Below are positions 1 to 11,566 of a stretch of 64,000 nt of DNA, piece after piece. The stretch covers positions 1 through 64,000 of the forward strand of contig MU400692.1 in NCBI GenBank assembly GCA_022578965.1, written 5' to 3'. The position numbers and the translations under genes are program-made. Position 1 is the stretch's first letter. Each line of letters opens with the position of its first letter. Source of the stretch: Xylaria sp. FL1777 (Eukaryota > Ascomycota > Sordariomycetes > Xylariales > Xylariaceae). Below the pieces are notes generated by a model that saw nothing but the letters and a program-made list of their open reading frames with translations, ran no database searches and had not been told where the DNA came from.

Positions 1-96
1 AGTACTAATACTAAATTAGTACTTGAATTTTAGTACTAATACTAATACTAATTTAGTACTACTAAAATTAGTCCTTATACTAAGTACTAATTTTTC
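1..96. repeat. AT-rich TACTAA repeats with perfect hairpins
   Basis: The left edge is built from repeated TACTAA/TTAGTA units. Positions 1-23 form a perfect inverted repeat (AGTACTAAT, 5-base loop, ATTAGTACT), and a second copy with extra TACTAA units follows from about 31. It may be the edge of a larger repeat cut by the window. No coding potential is seen. Confidence 0.6.
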
Positions 97-2884
97 AACC
101 CTGGCTAAGCCACAACACCGTCGGCCACAGCCCAACATGTAGGTAGCGGCTGAATCATCTGAAATAGAAAAAAAAAAAAAGATTAAAATAACAAGAAGCT
201 GCTTTCTCCTTCCCCAAACCATATCTGATTTGCACAGATGGTACATATCCTGGTGGACACCTGGCTCTAGGATTGGGTACGTGCTGCATGTCCTATCTCT
301 ATCCTCGCCTCTTCTGTCCTTCGCCCCTCGCCCTTCGCCCTTCGTTCACTCAGTACGATACAGTAGGTAGGTATTGGTACAAAGGAACGCCTTATCATGA
401 TAGTCAAAGCGATTGAAGACTCAAGCCGTGCCCTGACGTATACGGCTGGCTTATTGGCTGCACTTCTTAAACGCTTCTGTTATGGCCAACTCGGCGGAAT
501 CACATCATCTGCTTCAATAGACAACCCGACAGTACGCCCATCTTGATGGCTCGCAATCTAAAACATTATGCTCCCACAGGCTTCTGCCGCAGGTCAGGCA
601 GGCTGGGTTTCGACGAAGCCACTTGCCACCCGCATCGCAACCATTATCTCGTCCTGTCGCCGTGATACCTGCATATATTAGTGTTGTACATCGCCATCTG
701 CTCCAGCAGCACACAACAACACCAGCCTTATAACCCAACCCCCCCTCCGGTCACTCACCCTCTACCATGCTGTAATAGTGTTTGACACAGTCTCGTCGCG
801 GACGTATTTCTCCTAGACTACAATACACTAGAGAGATTTCTTGGCATGTGACCGATGTCTAACCGTTATAGGTACCGCTATTCGATAATGCTATCTCCCT
901 AGTATAAGCTGAAGGCTCAGGTAAGAACTCCGCCAGAGTAAGTAGACCCTTGGTTGTACCCATAGGATTGGTGGACAAACAGACCCTCGATGTTGGGAAG
1001 TGAGCAGGATTGGTACAGCGGGTATAGTGCAGTTTACAATACCTGGGAACCAGTCCTACATAGGGATGCAGTATGCACAACCAACTCCAGGACCCTGTCA
1101 CGAGATTTGTCAGTGCTCTTAATCCCAGTCAGGCCAACCAACGCTCGAGTCAATGCCAGTCCTGTCCGTAAAGGTGCCATACCCAGTCAGGTCCAAAGCA
1201 CTCACATCTGGTGTTGCGTCATGATTAGCGCCGCAATCTGCCATTTATCTAGGCAAAAATGCCGAGCGGCCGTTCATCTTCCGGGGCGGTTCGCCTCGGC
1301 CACTTGGATCGATTCGACACTGGTCTATTCAACTCGCTCCTCGTTTAGCCATGCGACCGTTTCTCATTGGTGAGGCATCAAGGATGTGGCACAAGCATCG
1401 TACGGTACCTTGTGTACGCAGTATACACAAAACTGTGTACTATTCACTGAGGGACTTGGCAGAATTGTCAGTCTTTGTCTAAAACCATACATGAAATACT
1501 ACGTATATGATGGTATAGCTCAGTGGTATTCATCCTTTCAGGTTATCTATCATAAATGGAATAGAGACAATCCCACTTAGGTCTTGCGCTACTTCGATAA
1601 TCACAGGTGAGCATCTTTGAAGCGATTCCTGGCGTCGCCGACGACGATCACCGAGACCAAGCAAGATTATCGCATCCGTCCTGAGACACCATTGACTCCA
1701 AGGATATCCCATTCAGCCCATCGCCTACTCCTAAGTATGGTCGTACTCAATCTTACCTCAGGGCAGACTCAGGATACCCTAGCATCGATCTCATCACCGA
1801 TCAATCCGAGTCACCGAGCTTCCTACTATGGTAGCCAGTACGGCTGACGGAGGGTGTGCCCCAGTATTCCGGGGGCTAATGCCATGAACAGGCGGCTCCG
1901 GCGCTCCTATTTGCGGCGTCTAGCTCTGGGCTGCGCTGGTAAGGCCTGATTCGTATTCCATACCTACCCCTTTCAGGGTGGTTCTGGCAAAGCTTGGCGC
2001 GTGCATGAAAATCCTGAGCAGGTTGGGGACACGTACATACTGCGTACTACTGCGTAGAACAAACACTATGCATCCAGATTCTTCTAGCCAACCATAACTC
2101 GTTATCTCCGCCAGCCCAATTGCAGGATGGCTGCTTGTCCATCCCACAACACCCATGCTCCATCCCCAGTCATCTTACTACATGTACAGTTCCGTTGGCT
2201 GTAGCGCAATTACCACCTCCCTAAAGTTCGTGTCTCGCGTGGATTCTCACCACTAGGTCTGTTCCTACAGTACAGGTATGTCGGCATGACTGTTGGGAGA
2301 TGTAGGTATAACGCGCCGGTAGCCCTTCGATCCACTCAGTCTCACCGCTTATATTGCACATACTGCGTACTGAGTAGTACAGCCAGACTAACATGATTCT
2401 CACACGATTTGCCGACTCTCCCAGTCCCATCCACATGGTTTCGAGACCTTTTTCTGTCACATGCATAACGCCAATGCGCCATTTGCCTATTCCGTAGTGC
2501 ACGGCGTACATACATACGTAGTATATGAAAGACGATCTTTTAGTCTCGGCCAGTCCTTGCCACATCCTTCCACATCAAGGGATCACGTTAGCACTGGATT
2601 TTCGCTTCTGTTTCTTCGAGGGCCTTGGTGCGCTAGAGGGCGCGTGATTACAGGTCAATCTATGCAAGCCGTACCCTTACCAGACCGAAGCTGGTCAGAG
2701 CCTGACGCTCATAGCTGATATACGACTACGACCTACTCGTTGACCCTGGAGCCCGGACATATACCAATCAACCAGGAATCGTCACCTGGCTTCGTGGACA
2801 CGTCCAGCAAACTGAGAGTCTCGGCTACAGATACATGCTCTTCGTTCACTATCCACGAACCCCATCCGCATTCTCCAGTTATCA
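97..2884. other. Intergenic, no gene recognised
   Basis: Only short open frames on both strands, none resembling a known family or showing a codon pattern like the genes further right. A 10-base TAGGTAGGTA motif lies at 364-373, one of many in the intergenic DNA of this window. I see no RNA gene or mobile element. Confidence 0.5.
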
Positions 2885-4635
2885 TCACTCGTCAACTTCG
2901 AGCCTGGATGCCGAGTAAGACGCCACCACGAGGCACCTGGATGCCTTGAAACCAAGATCGTTAAATCCCTCCCGTTGAACCTTGCAGGTAGCCAACTGCA
3001 CTACAAAGCTGAGTTTGGCCCTACTGTCCCAGTCGTAATCATGGTGCAGGAATCCAAATAAGATCCCAGCGATGAACGTATCACCTGCTCCAACGGTGCC
3101 ACCACAATGATGCCGTTAGTCACCCTAGCTCTTTATCTCCCTTCGAGTTGGCATTCGACGTGGTTTGAGGCAGAGCAGTAGATGCAGAGTGTCGGGGATT
3201 GTTGGACTACTCAATCACTCGGATCGTATGGCCCGGTTGTGTTGCCAGGCAAGACACGATGGCTCCATCGGGCGACAAATACGCCGCACCTTGTGAACCC
3301 CACGTACAAAAGAGATGGGACCTGCAACCATTATCTAGTCAGTGCCGGCTGCGGACGGATGCAACGATTCGTGATCAGTGCCAATGGACAGATGCAACTC
3401 ACCCTCTCCGGGCTTTCGCCGATTGGGCACTATAAGAAATTTCAAGGATTGGTCTAAATATTACCATTTGTGGTAAGGGTTTGGCTTCATTCTTGTGCCT
3501 CCTGGTTATGCAGAAGCATGCGGGAGCAAAACCTTGCCCAAAACGGGAAATAAATGGCCTCTAGATACGTACTGGAGACATTGCTCGGCACCCGTGTATA
3601 GCTCACTCTGGGTCGGGCGATGGTCAACTCAGCAAGTTCCCCGGGGCTTCTAAGGGAGGGGACCTCTTCCGGGAGAAGAGATGCACAACGCACCTTTGCC
3701 CAGCTGCGTGAGAAGAACACCACGTCTGCCTCAGCCACCAAGTTTTCTAGCCCCTCTTGACCCGGTTTCTCGACCTCGACGCTCACTCTCGCCTTGGGCT
3801 TTGACCGCCTCAGCCATTGGATGCAATGCAACGTCGCCGCCGGGATTCTACCCTGTGCATGCCTTAAACACTGTACCTTGCTGAACTCTTTCATGCTGAA
3901 ATATTGGTCAATCGGTTTGCGTGCCTCAGAGTGGAACCAAGCATACTCGTTACCCAGACTCTCGGCAGCTGTGACAAACTCGTCAAATGTCATTCAGCCA
4001 CTACACCATGTATACAGTCAGTTGTCACCACCTTGATCATGATCCGGAACTGGTTCGGAAGCGTAAAAGATTCTTTGAGGCGTGGTTGTAGTCCCGAACA
4101 TGAGCCTTCGCACTCTCGCAAATGATAGTTACAAGAGGATGATTCCGCAAGTAGCTCACGGTCGTTATAGTTCACCAGCGTGCGGCTGCCGGTTGCCGAA
4201 CTGCGAATGATGTAGCTGTTCACCGGCTCTTCGTTGTTATCCCGGAATATGCATCGCGAAAAGTCTACAGACGTGTCCACGCCAAATGATTCAATAATCC
4301 TCACCGTGGCTGAGGCGTTGCGAGGAGGTAAGCAAGTCAACAGGTATAATCTAACTCTATCAAATTTCACGTGCACCCTCTTGTCGGAGAAGCTGTTGGA
4401 GAACCTCGAGCGTATTCGGACAGTTACCACCCCGGCGAACTTGGAGATTTGAGGCACGTAGTTTCGAATCCTCGTCCGGATAATAGGGCACACTCCAACG
4501 AGCAAATAATCAGCGCATCCAGACGCACAAATTCCTATACCTAGCCAAAACCATGCTTCCTCCACGTCTCGGGGGAGGGGAAACTTGCCTGAGGATGATG
4601 TCGAGGTAACAAGCCCCGACACAAACCAGGTCCAT
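2885..4635 (-). pseudogene. Ketohexokinase-like pfkB sugar kinase, decayed
   Basis: Reading right to left, nearly a whole pfkB kinase of ketohexokinase type can be followed. The start is at 4635 (MDLVCVGACYLD). Next come the sugar-binding block with RRGGNCPNTLEVLQQLL (about 4370-4460), the YIIRSSATGSRTLVNYND block, VSVEVEKPG and DVVFFSRSW (3690-3990), LFCTWGSQGAA (about 3290), the anion-hole signature VGAGDTF (about 3080) and a stop at 2885. It is broken: one frame change near 4370 after the QQLL block, another 1-nt loss just before MTFDEF (about 3992), a damaged stretch at 3540-3640 and a lost acceptor before VGAGDTF. Two introns would need GC donors (after ILR and after FHSE). Live relatives phosphorylate ketohexoses or related sugars in the cytosol. 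Identification is firm; the exact substrate is unknown. Confidence 0.8.
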
Positions 4636-7600
4636 GTCATATTGCACCATTCAGAAAGGTTAAAGTTGGATCGATGCAGTTCCAGTCCCACGCTGTTGGA
4701 TTAGGGGGCGGGATGATTCGTGCGAACAGATGGGTAGTTAATGAGCTCGGCCCCTCTCCAACACAGGATGTGACTTCGGTGGCTAGAAAACGGATGTCTC
4801 CTGCTCCCACACATGCCATACGTCAGACTGTCTCTAGGACAACTCGGCTGATGTAGCCGACACTCGGTCTTTTCAGTAGGTATCGGAAGCGAACGGGGCG
4901 CTTGAGCGTACGTGTGTGATTGGAATAAATAGCTAGTGTAACACCCATGTTTGCCATTGATGGCACCTAAGAATAGGTCGGTACAGGTAGGTGATTCAGA
5001 GCTCGTTTTCATTGCGACGAGATCCCGCCGATGATGCAACCGCATCCACTTCTACTTACACAGTAGACATGCGGAATACCGGTAGTGACAACTTGGGTTT
5101 CGGGGTTATTCCGTTATCAACGAATCCATTATCTATAGCATGGATTGACTTTGACTCTGACCGCGCCCGCTTGTCCCTCTCACCACCCCCTTCTCGCTCC
5201 CCCAGTGTTGTCTGAAGCAGATCGTGGACTTCCAAGTCTCGTACTGCATTGCGTGCGGATTGGCCACATCCGAACTGCACATGTTTCCGCCTATCTTCTC
5301 CAACTAAGATACTGACATACTAGATGAAAACCACGCATGCCGCTTACTTTGCATTAAGTATTCATGCTACCATACCTGATGTCTTCCTACAAAAGTTAGG
5401 CTTTTGATTGCGACCGCCATCGCGACTATGATAAACGAAGTAGATGAGAGTGACTCGGCTGCAGATCCCTTGCTCCTGGCCGTTCTCGTTCTTCGCCCCC
5501 CCACAATATCTGTAGCCATCCATCGAGCCGAAAAGCACACCAGATGTCGATATTGATTCATCTTGTGTGGCCGTACGGAGCGGAGTGATAGGCTCCTTGG
5601 ACTCGTCAGCGTGAGATTCACACAATGATTCACACTAACGTAGGGTTATTGGGGGTTGGCTGCCCCATCATTATGCGGTTTTTTTTGTTTTTGTTTTCTT
5701 ACATTCATGCGTTGTGGTCTGGTGACTACATTTTACTACTAAATCCTATCTTCATATTAACTCGTCTACTTCAGGAGACCGGTATCGGCTCTATCAACAC
5801 AACACGACTAACGATGGACGTGGACTTGGTTTTGATGCTGAAGTAATCCTATCATCTACGCAGTTGACACGACTACTTCTTATAGCAGTTGTACGGGAAG
5901 TACTTAAGGTAGCATCACGCAAGACCTACGGTCGCCTACATCTTGACCTCTTTAAGTATGACGACACGTCAGGCTCGCTGGTACACTAGATCAGTTGTGG
6001 TACAGAATAGCTCAACCTTTTCTATCCGGTTCCATATCTGCTCACTGTTGGTTGACGTTAATGTCGGTACACGAGCGCATGCAGTCTCGTCGAAGTAACT
6101 CAGAATAACTGCCGAAAATCAAGGACACTGTCATGAAAGGTGCCCTCCCATTGTGCACGATACCCAGGGAACCTACAAGTTTTCCGTTGCTCTTCATAGC
6201 TACCTCGTAGTACTTTGAATCTTATTCCCCACCGTTGACATCTAAACGAAATGCTACGAGCTCACTCTGCCTGGCCATGGAGCCTTCGATCTCGCTTAAA
6301 GCCGTACTTAACACTTGAGCTCTTAAGGCAAGCCTATATAGAGTTGAAAGCCAACAAATCACATAGTACCACGAGCGGCTGCAGGGTAATAAGTTGCTCC
6401 CCAGTGGTTTCCCACATATTCCCCCACGATCAATCTATTTGACAGATGAAGAGTATCACATCCAACAGGCCTTCACCCTGCCTCGTCATTGAAACGGAGA
6501 AGCACGGCTCTACTCATCCCGCACCACCATCGAGGTTCGGCTCCGTCTTGCAGCGCTCTATTTGTCAGGGGCCCCCAGCAATGATCTAATGTATATGTAT
6601 TTCATTCAGGTGAAAGAGGCCGATGCAGAGCCTCGCGGGTCGATCCAAGTTCGATGCATAGACCCCGGGTTTGCGCAGTGGACCGTTAGCTCCTATCACG
6701 TTCGGAAAGGGTGTCGGCATAAATCGCTACCAGTAGCAGGCCCCGAAATATAGGAACGTTACAGACGAGGAATTCGAAGAAGCGCACTTCTGCTTCTACT
6801 ACCTAATCCCCTTACAAACCTGACGCGCATATATACGCGTGTCGTATGCATGAGCACATGCTCTTCTCCTTACCTCCGGCTACATACGTCAAGGAATTTG
6901 TAACATATCTAAGCTCGATACTGTGATAGGTAGGAACACTCAGATTTATGCTCCAAACATGATAAGTCACGAGACAAAGACCACTTGGGTCGGTTTAATT
7001 TCTATCTTCAACTTGGCGGTTTACAATCATGAGTGGATTCCCACCCTCTTTGGTGAGCATCGCGAGCTTAATCCGAGAGAGCTTTGTCATGCTGAATATT
7101 ACCGGCCCTTTCTACGCTTAACAATCATTGACTATATCGATTTCTTAGGCCGCCATACTCAGGTACGTGTCTAGGGACCCCTATACACTATGTTCTTCCT
7201 ACGCGAGACTTCCCTCTTCATGATGATAGTAATCTACATGTACGACAAATCCCTATGGTCACACTTCTATGAAAATAACATATTAAAATATGACTCGATT
7301 TACAATAGCTAGAGTAATCTGCGTAGTCAACGTGAGTTTAGTATTCTTGCTCCGAAGCATTCGGATGCAGCTGTGCTGGTCCGCGATTTTCGTTAACATC
7401 AGACATTGTGTTCATTATCTTGTCTCGCTTCCCCTGCTCTTCTTGTACTCTACACGGTGAAGCGCACCTCACGGGGGCTCTCGAAAGGATATAAATTTCC
7501 GGTAATGCAGGATTGAAACCGTCAGAGGGTCTACTAAAATATTTACTAGTCAAGTTAAACAATTGTTCTTTTCTTTCTTTTTTTTTCTTGGTGAGGTTTA

Positions 7601-8365
7601 AGAAGGGCTCTCTATTTTGGGCCAGTAAAATATGAGCATGTCTGATAGCAACTTGTTAGCACTTCTTCACGTAACAAATGATGTTGCGAAATTCGTACCT
7701 ATGAGGAATAGGGTTGCTGGCAAAATGTCCGCAGACTATTCAAGGTATGATGACCGTAAAAAAGCGTAATATGGCTGTAAAAAAAAAAAAACTGGTAAAT
7801 CAAAATTGCCCTTAAAAAAAGAGGAGTGAAGCACAACTGCACCTCCTCACCTCTTTCTGACGATTTTTTGCGCGATATTGCAACTCTCTATGTTTTTCTA
7901 ACCCGTTGACATTGGTTTCGCAAAGCTGCCTCCCTCGGAGGCAAACATTGTGGTTTTTGGCTGGAGAACTTGGATATGTTGCGCCGGGATATAATCTCTG
8001 ACTTCAATGATATGAGTAGGGCTTCGACCCGTCAAAACGACGACTATCAACTACCTACCTAGGTCTCCCACGAACTGAGTATGACGAGACAATGGCATCT
8101 AGACTGGCAAGTATTTTTTTTTGTTGTAAGCATAAGATGATTGCAGGGGAACTGTTAAGATTGATCATTACATTGTATATTAAAGCTTAGATAGGCACCC
8201 AAGACCTCTAGCCATCACCAAGAAATGCCCAAGGCTTGTAGTACAAAGTGTTCATAAAGCGATACCCAATAGATGATGTCTTAGATTAAAATGGGAGGCT
8301 TCGAAATGAAGAAGGTAAGGTGCTTTTGATGACTATTTAACTGTTTCCGCTCGTTGCCCAATGCA
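4636..8365. other. Intergenic, no gene recognised
   Basis: About 3.7 kb without a convincing gene. Short frames exist, for example 5362-5625 on the minus strand, but none matches a family I recognise. The part from 7560 to 8360 is AT-rich with A and T homopolymers. A TACCTACCTA motif lies at 8052-8061. Further gene remnants too decayed to read by eye are possible, given the dead genes on either side. Confidence 0.45.
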
Positions 8366-9318
8366 TCTCAAAGTTAGGCGTGCTCGGCGTGGGCAGCATG
8401 GGAGGCATGATAAGCCTCCTCTTCGCCGAACGAGGATACGAGGTCTACTTCCTTGACCCAAGTGCGTCCCTCATAACCAAGAGGTACCGTGTGTAAGCAG
8501 TAATGAGTGAAGCTGACAACCAGCGTTCTACCGAAGATGACTGGAACATGAACCAGCTGGAGAAGATGTATCGGGACATCTATCTCGAGGACAAGATCCA
8601 CCGCACAGGTAGCTACGACGAGCTGTGCTCAAAGCTCGGCAAGACGAAAGTCTTCGTGTCCAGCACACCGCGCGGCGCGCCGGCGGACAAGTGCGTCGAG
8701 TCGCTACGCCCTCACATCAGGGCCGGAGACGTTATCATCGACTGCGGCAACGAGCACTGGGATACCACGGAACGGTGCCAGCGCGAGTTCGACCCTAAAA
8801 GCGTGCAATACATCGGCTGCGGCGTGTCCGGCGGTCGCCTGACGATGTCCTCGGGAATGAGGAGGTCGAGAGCGAGCTGTCGAACAACTTCCAATATACA
8901 AAGAGGGCGGTTTTGAAGGCTGTTGAGGCAGAGTTATTCGTACCGTCTATCAGCTAGACTTTGGAATACTATAAGTATGAGACTTCGGTACGTGGCATCC
9001 TGCATCTTACATCGTTCTCAGCTGCTTTCAAGGCGCTCTTACGGTGGCCTTACTTCGGCCACTCTGGTGTATTTCTAAGATCTCTCAGCTTTTGTTTATT
9101 TACACTTCAGTGATTTTAGCAATATGTTTTTATTGAAGGATGCTCCTTACTAACTTCCTGGTCTTCTTAAGACTCATTTACCGACTCAGTTCATGGAAGC
9201 CTAGCTTGATTACTTTGGCTCGCATATGTGCGAAAAGAAGGATGATCCTATGAGAGGGGTAAAGAAGGGAGAGCATCACTACGAATGGAAGCTAGCGAAG
9301 GGGTCATACGATAAGTAA
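8366..9318 (+). pseudogene. 6-phosphogluconate dehydrogenase, internally deleted
   Basis: The NAD(P)-binding start is clear: LGVLGVGSMGGM, then GYEVYFLDPS (8370-8461), an intron of about 60 bp, then the rest of the Rossmann domain ending in the substrate-loop start GCGVSGG (near 8835). The sequence then jumps, in another frame, to the C-terminal helical domain (DDVLGNEEVESELSNNF, about 8840-8990). A second intron follows, then LPTQFMEA, LDYFGSHM and HHYEWKLAKG up to a TAA at 9316-9318. The central catalytic region is deleted. Two in-frame TAG codons sit where relatives have Gln (before TLEYYKYET and after QFMEA). Live enzymes make ribulose 5-phosphate and NADPH in the pentose phosphate pathway. 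This copy cannot be active, so the cell's working copy must be elsewhere. Confidence 0.85.
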
Positions 9319-10096
9319 CGTGGATTATCTTAAGAATAGCCATTAGGAATTATGAGTTCGTGAAGTCTGGGCGGAAGCTGGGAAAGTAGGTAGGTTGAGT
9401 ACTTCTCATATGGTTGACGTGGATGTAATTAGAGAGTTTCTACCATTTCCGCCTTATAGCTGCCAGCAAATTCTCAGGCATTCCATTTAAAAACGAACTA
9501 GTATGTTCGATATTCTTCAGATCTAAGGCAACAGAAGAACAAGACAACTGCAAAGTCTCATGAATGCCATAAAGATCAAGTTTCAATAACATGTAAAAGT
9601 ACTTGATCACCTGTCGACGATAAATGCCAGCTGGTGAAGACCGGCGAATCCCCTGCTCACGGGCCGTACCGAACAGCGGACGTCATGATGATAAAGAAGC
9701 TCCTCATAGCTCCCCATAGCTGCATTGCATCAGTGTCTAATCCAAGCATTCCCATTTGTCAGCAACAAACAGATGTGCAACAATAACAGACAATCTTGAA
9801 GTCGAAGAGGGGTCTAGATTAAAACCGTGCTTTTTCCTCATGAATTTCGTTACAAGAGCCACTCTAAGGCCAGTAGCTTTTAGGACTACGAAATCTAAAT
9901 TATTGAGTTCATCTGTGAGTTCACCAACCTGTTACCCCGGATTCTTCGGAACATATGATTGGGTCGGTGAGGCGATGTGGGAAACAAGAACCGCGGGGCA
10001 GAGGTGCAATGGCATCTCTAGGTTGTCCATCCAGGTCCTCAATCATTCAGTAACTAACGAGGTATCTTGGCTCTCTAGCTCATATTATCACGCGCT
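9319..10096. other. Intergenic, upstream of glyoxalase II
   Basis: No gene recognised. An open frame of 163 codons at 9756-10247 overlaps the first exon of the glyoxalase II gene in another frame and has no family resemblance. A TAGGTAGGTT motif lies near 9387. The segment must hold the promoter of the next gene. Confidence 0.45.
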
Positions 10097-11566
10097 ATGC
10101 ATATCCAGTCGATTCCTATGTGTAAGTATCTATACACTTACATACTCAAAATCGTTGAGCGAACCAGTCTGGGACCTCCCGCATAATCTTAGCGGGGAGT
10201 TGACGAGCATAAACGCTAGAATAGGCGCATTTATGTTAAACACTTGAGTATCACATCCAAACTAACGATGGCATGTTACAGGGACGGGGAGGAGTGATAA
10301 CTATGCGTATCTCGTCGTTGATGATAAGTCCAAAGATGCCGTGATTATCGATCCCGCGAATCCCGAGGAGTAAGTGGCTACAAACACTAGGTCTTCTCGT
10401 TCACTTTATGAGTTTGGTAAAAAGCGGGCGAATTCCCTGTGTTTAACTAATACGTCTTCGTAGAGTTGCTCCTGTCTTGAAGGAAGCTACTCAGGCTGGC
10501 AAGATCAACCTCACAGCAATCATCAATACACACCAGTAAGTCTTGGTCATGTTATCTTCCTCCTTGTTTGAGGCTGTTTATTGATACTCCCTATAGCCAC
10601 TGGGACCACGCTGGTGGCAACAAGAAGCTGTTGGCTGAGCTCGGTAAACCGAATCTTCCTATTCTTGGTGGCAAGGACTGTGAGGCTGTCACGAAGACAC
10701 CTGCGAATGGCGAGTCCTGGAGCATTGGCAGCATTGCCGTGAAAGGGCTGTATACGCCGTGCCATACCCAAGATAGCATCTGCTGGTTTATGCAAGATGG
10801 CGACGACAAAGTTGTCTTCACTGGAGATACACTGTTCCATGGTGGTGAGTCTATGTTTCGCCTGGCCGCCTCTAGGGAACCAAGAGGGGTGGCAGAATTG
10901 GAAGATAATTTTCACTAAACCAGGGGATTTGCAGGTTGCGGAAAGTTCTTCGAGGGAAATGCTGGAGAAATGCACACTGCTCTGAACAAGACTCTTGCAT
11001 CTCTACCGGATGACACTAAGGTTTATGTGAGTTTATGCTTTCTCGTCTTATCTCCCTCCATGTCCTGTGCTATAACTTATGTACCTGGTACATACTAACT
11101 GTATGAATCATATAGCCTGGACATGAATACACGAAGTCGAATGTCAAATTTGCTGTCTCGGTGCTTCAGAATGCTGCGATCCAAAAGCTGCAATCGTTCG
11201 CTGAGAACAACAAGGAGACACAGGGAAAATTCACGATCGGAGACGAAAAGGTATGCAATACAAACCAGCCACTTCGAATAACACGCATACTAAATTCTCA
11301 CCTAGCAACACAACGTATTCATGAGAGTAGAGGTAATTTCCCCGACTGAGACAAAAAGCTAGTCGTTAGAACTGTGTAGCTAATGGTCTCTTTTTATAGG
11401 ACCCTGAGATCCAGAAGGCTACTAGCAAGACGGATCCCGTCGAGGTGATGGCTGCGCTACGAGAACTGAAGAACAACTTCAAGTGAGTAAGTGTAACGAA
11501 TCGATCTCTATTTCGTTACGCATCGGCTCATTTATTTGTAGGACTCCCGTCGAGAGCAAAATCTAG
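10097..11566 (+). CDS. GLO2: Hydroxyacylglutathione hydrolase (glyoxalase II)
   Basis: Metallo-beta-lactamase-fold thioesterase that hydrolyses S-lactoylglutathione to lactate and glutathione, the second step of methylglyoxal detoxification. Nine exons: 10097-10121, 10282-10369, 10464-10535, 10597-10844, 10935-11026, 11116-11250, 11306-11332, 11400-11482, 11542-11566, giving 264 residues, usual for the family. The first exon is only 25 nt (MHIQSIPMW) and is fixed by a GTAAGT donor that restores Trp. The metal site is intact: THHHWDHAGG (residues 60-69), TPCH, GDTLF and PGHEY. The C-terminal helical part that binds glutathione is present. All introns are 54-160 bp with normal signals. It lies next to two dead sugar-metabolism genes but is itself undamaged. 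Either cytosolic or mitochondrial location is possible; no clear targeting peptide is seen. Confidence 0.95.

Noticed and set aside
1513..1565. tRNA-like start GGTATAGCTCAGTGGT
   Set aside because: Resembles an A box, but no B box (GGTTCGA) or pairing arms follow within 150 bases.
5362..5633. Two overlapping minus-strand frames of 87-88 codons
   Set aside because: Considered as another gene relic, but neither translation could be tied to a family; left in the intergenic entry.
9756..10247. 163-codon open frame upstream of glyoxalase II
   Set aside because: No family resemblance, and it overlaps the first exon and first intron of glyoxalase II in another frame.
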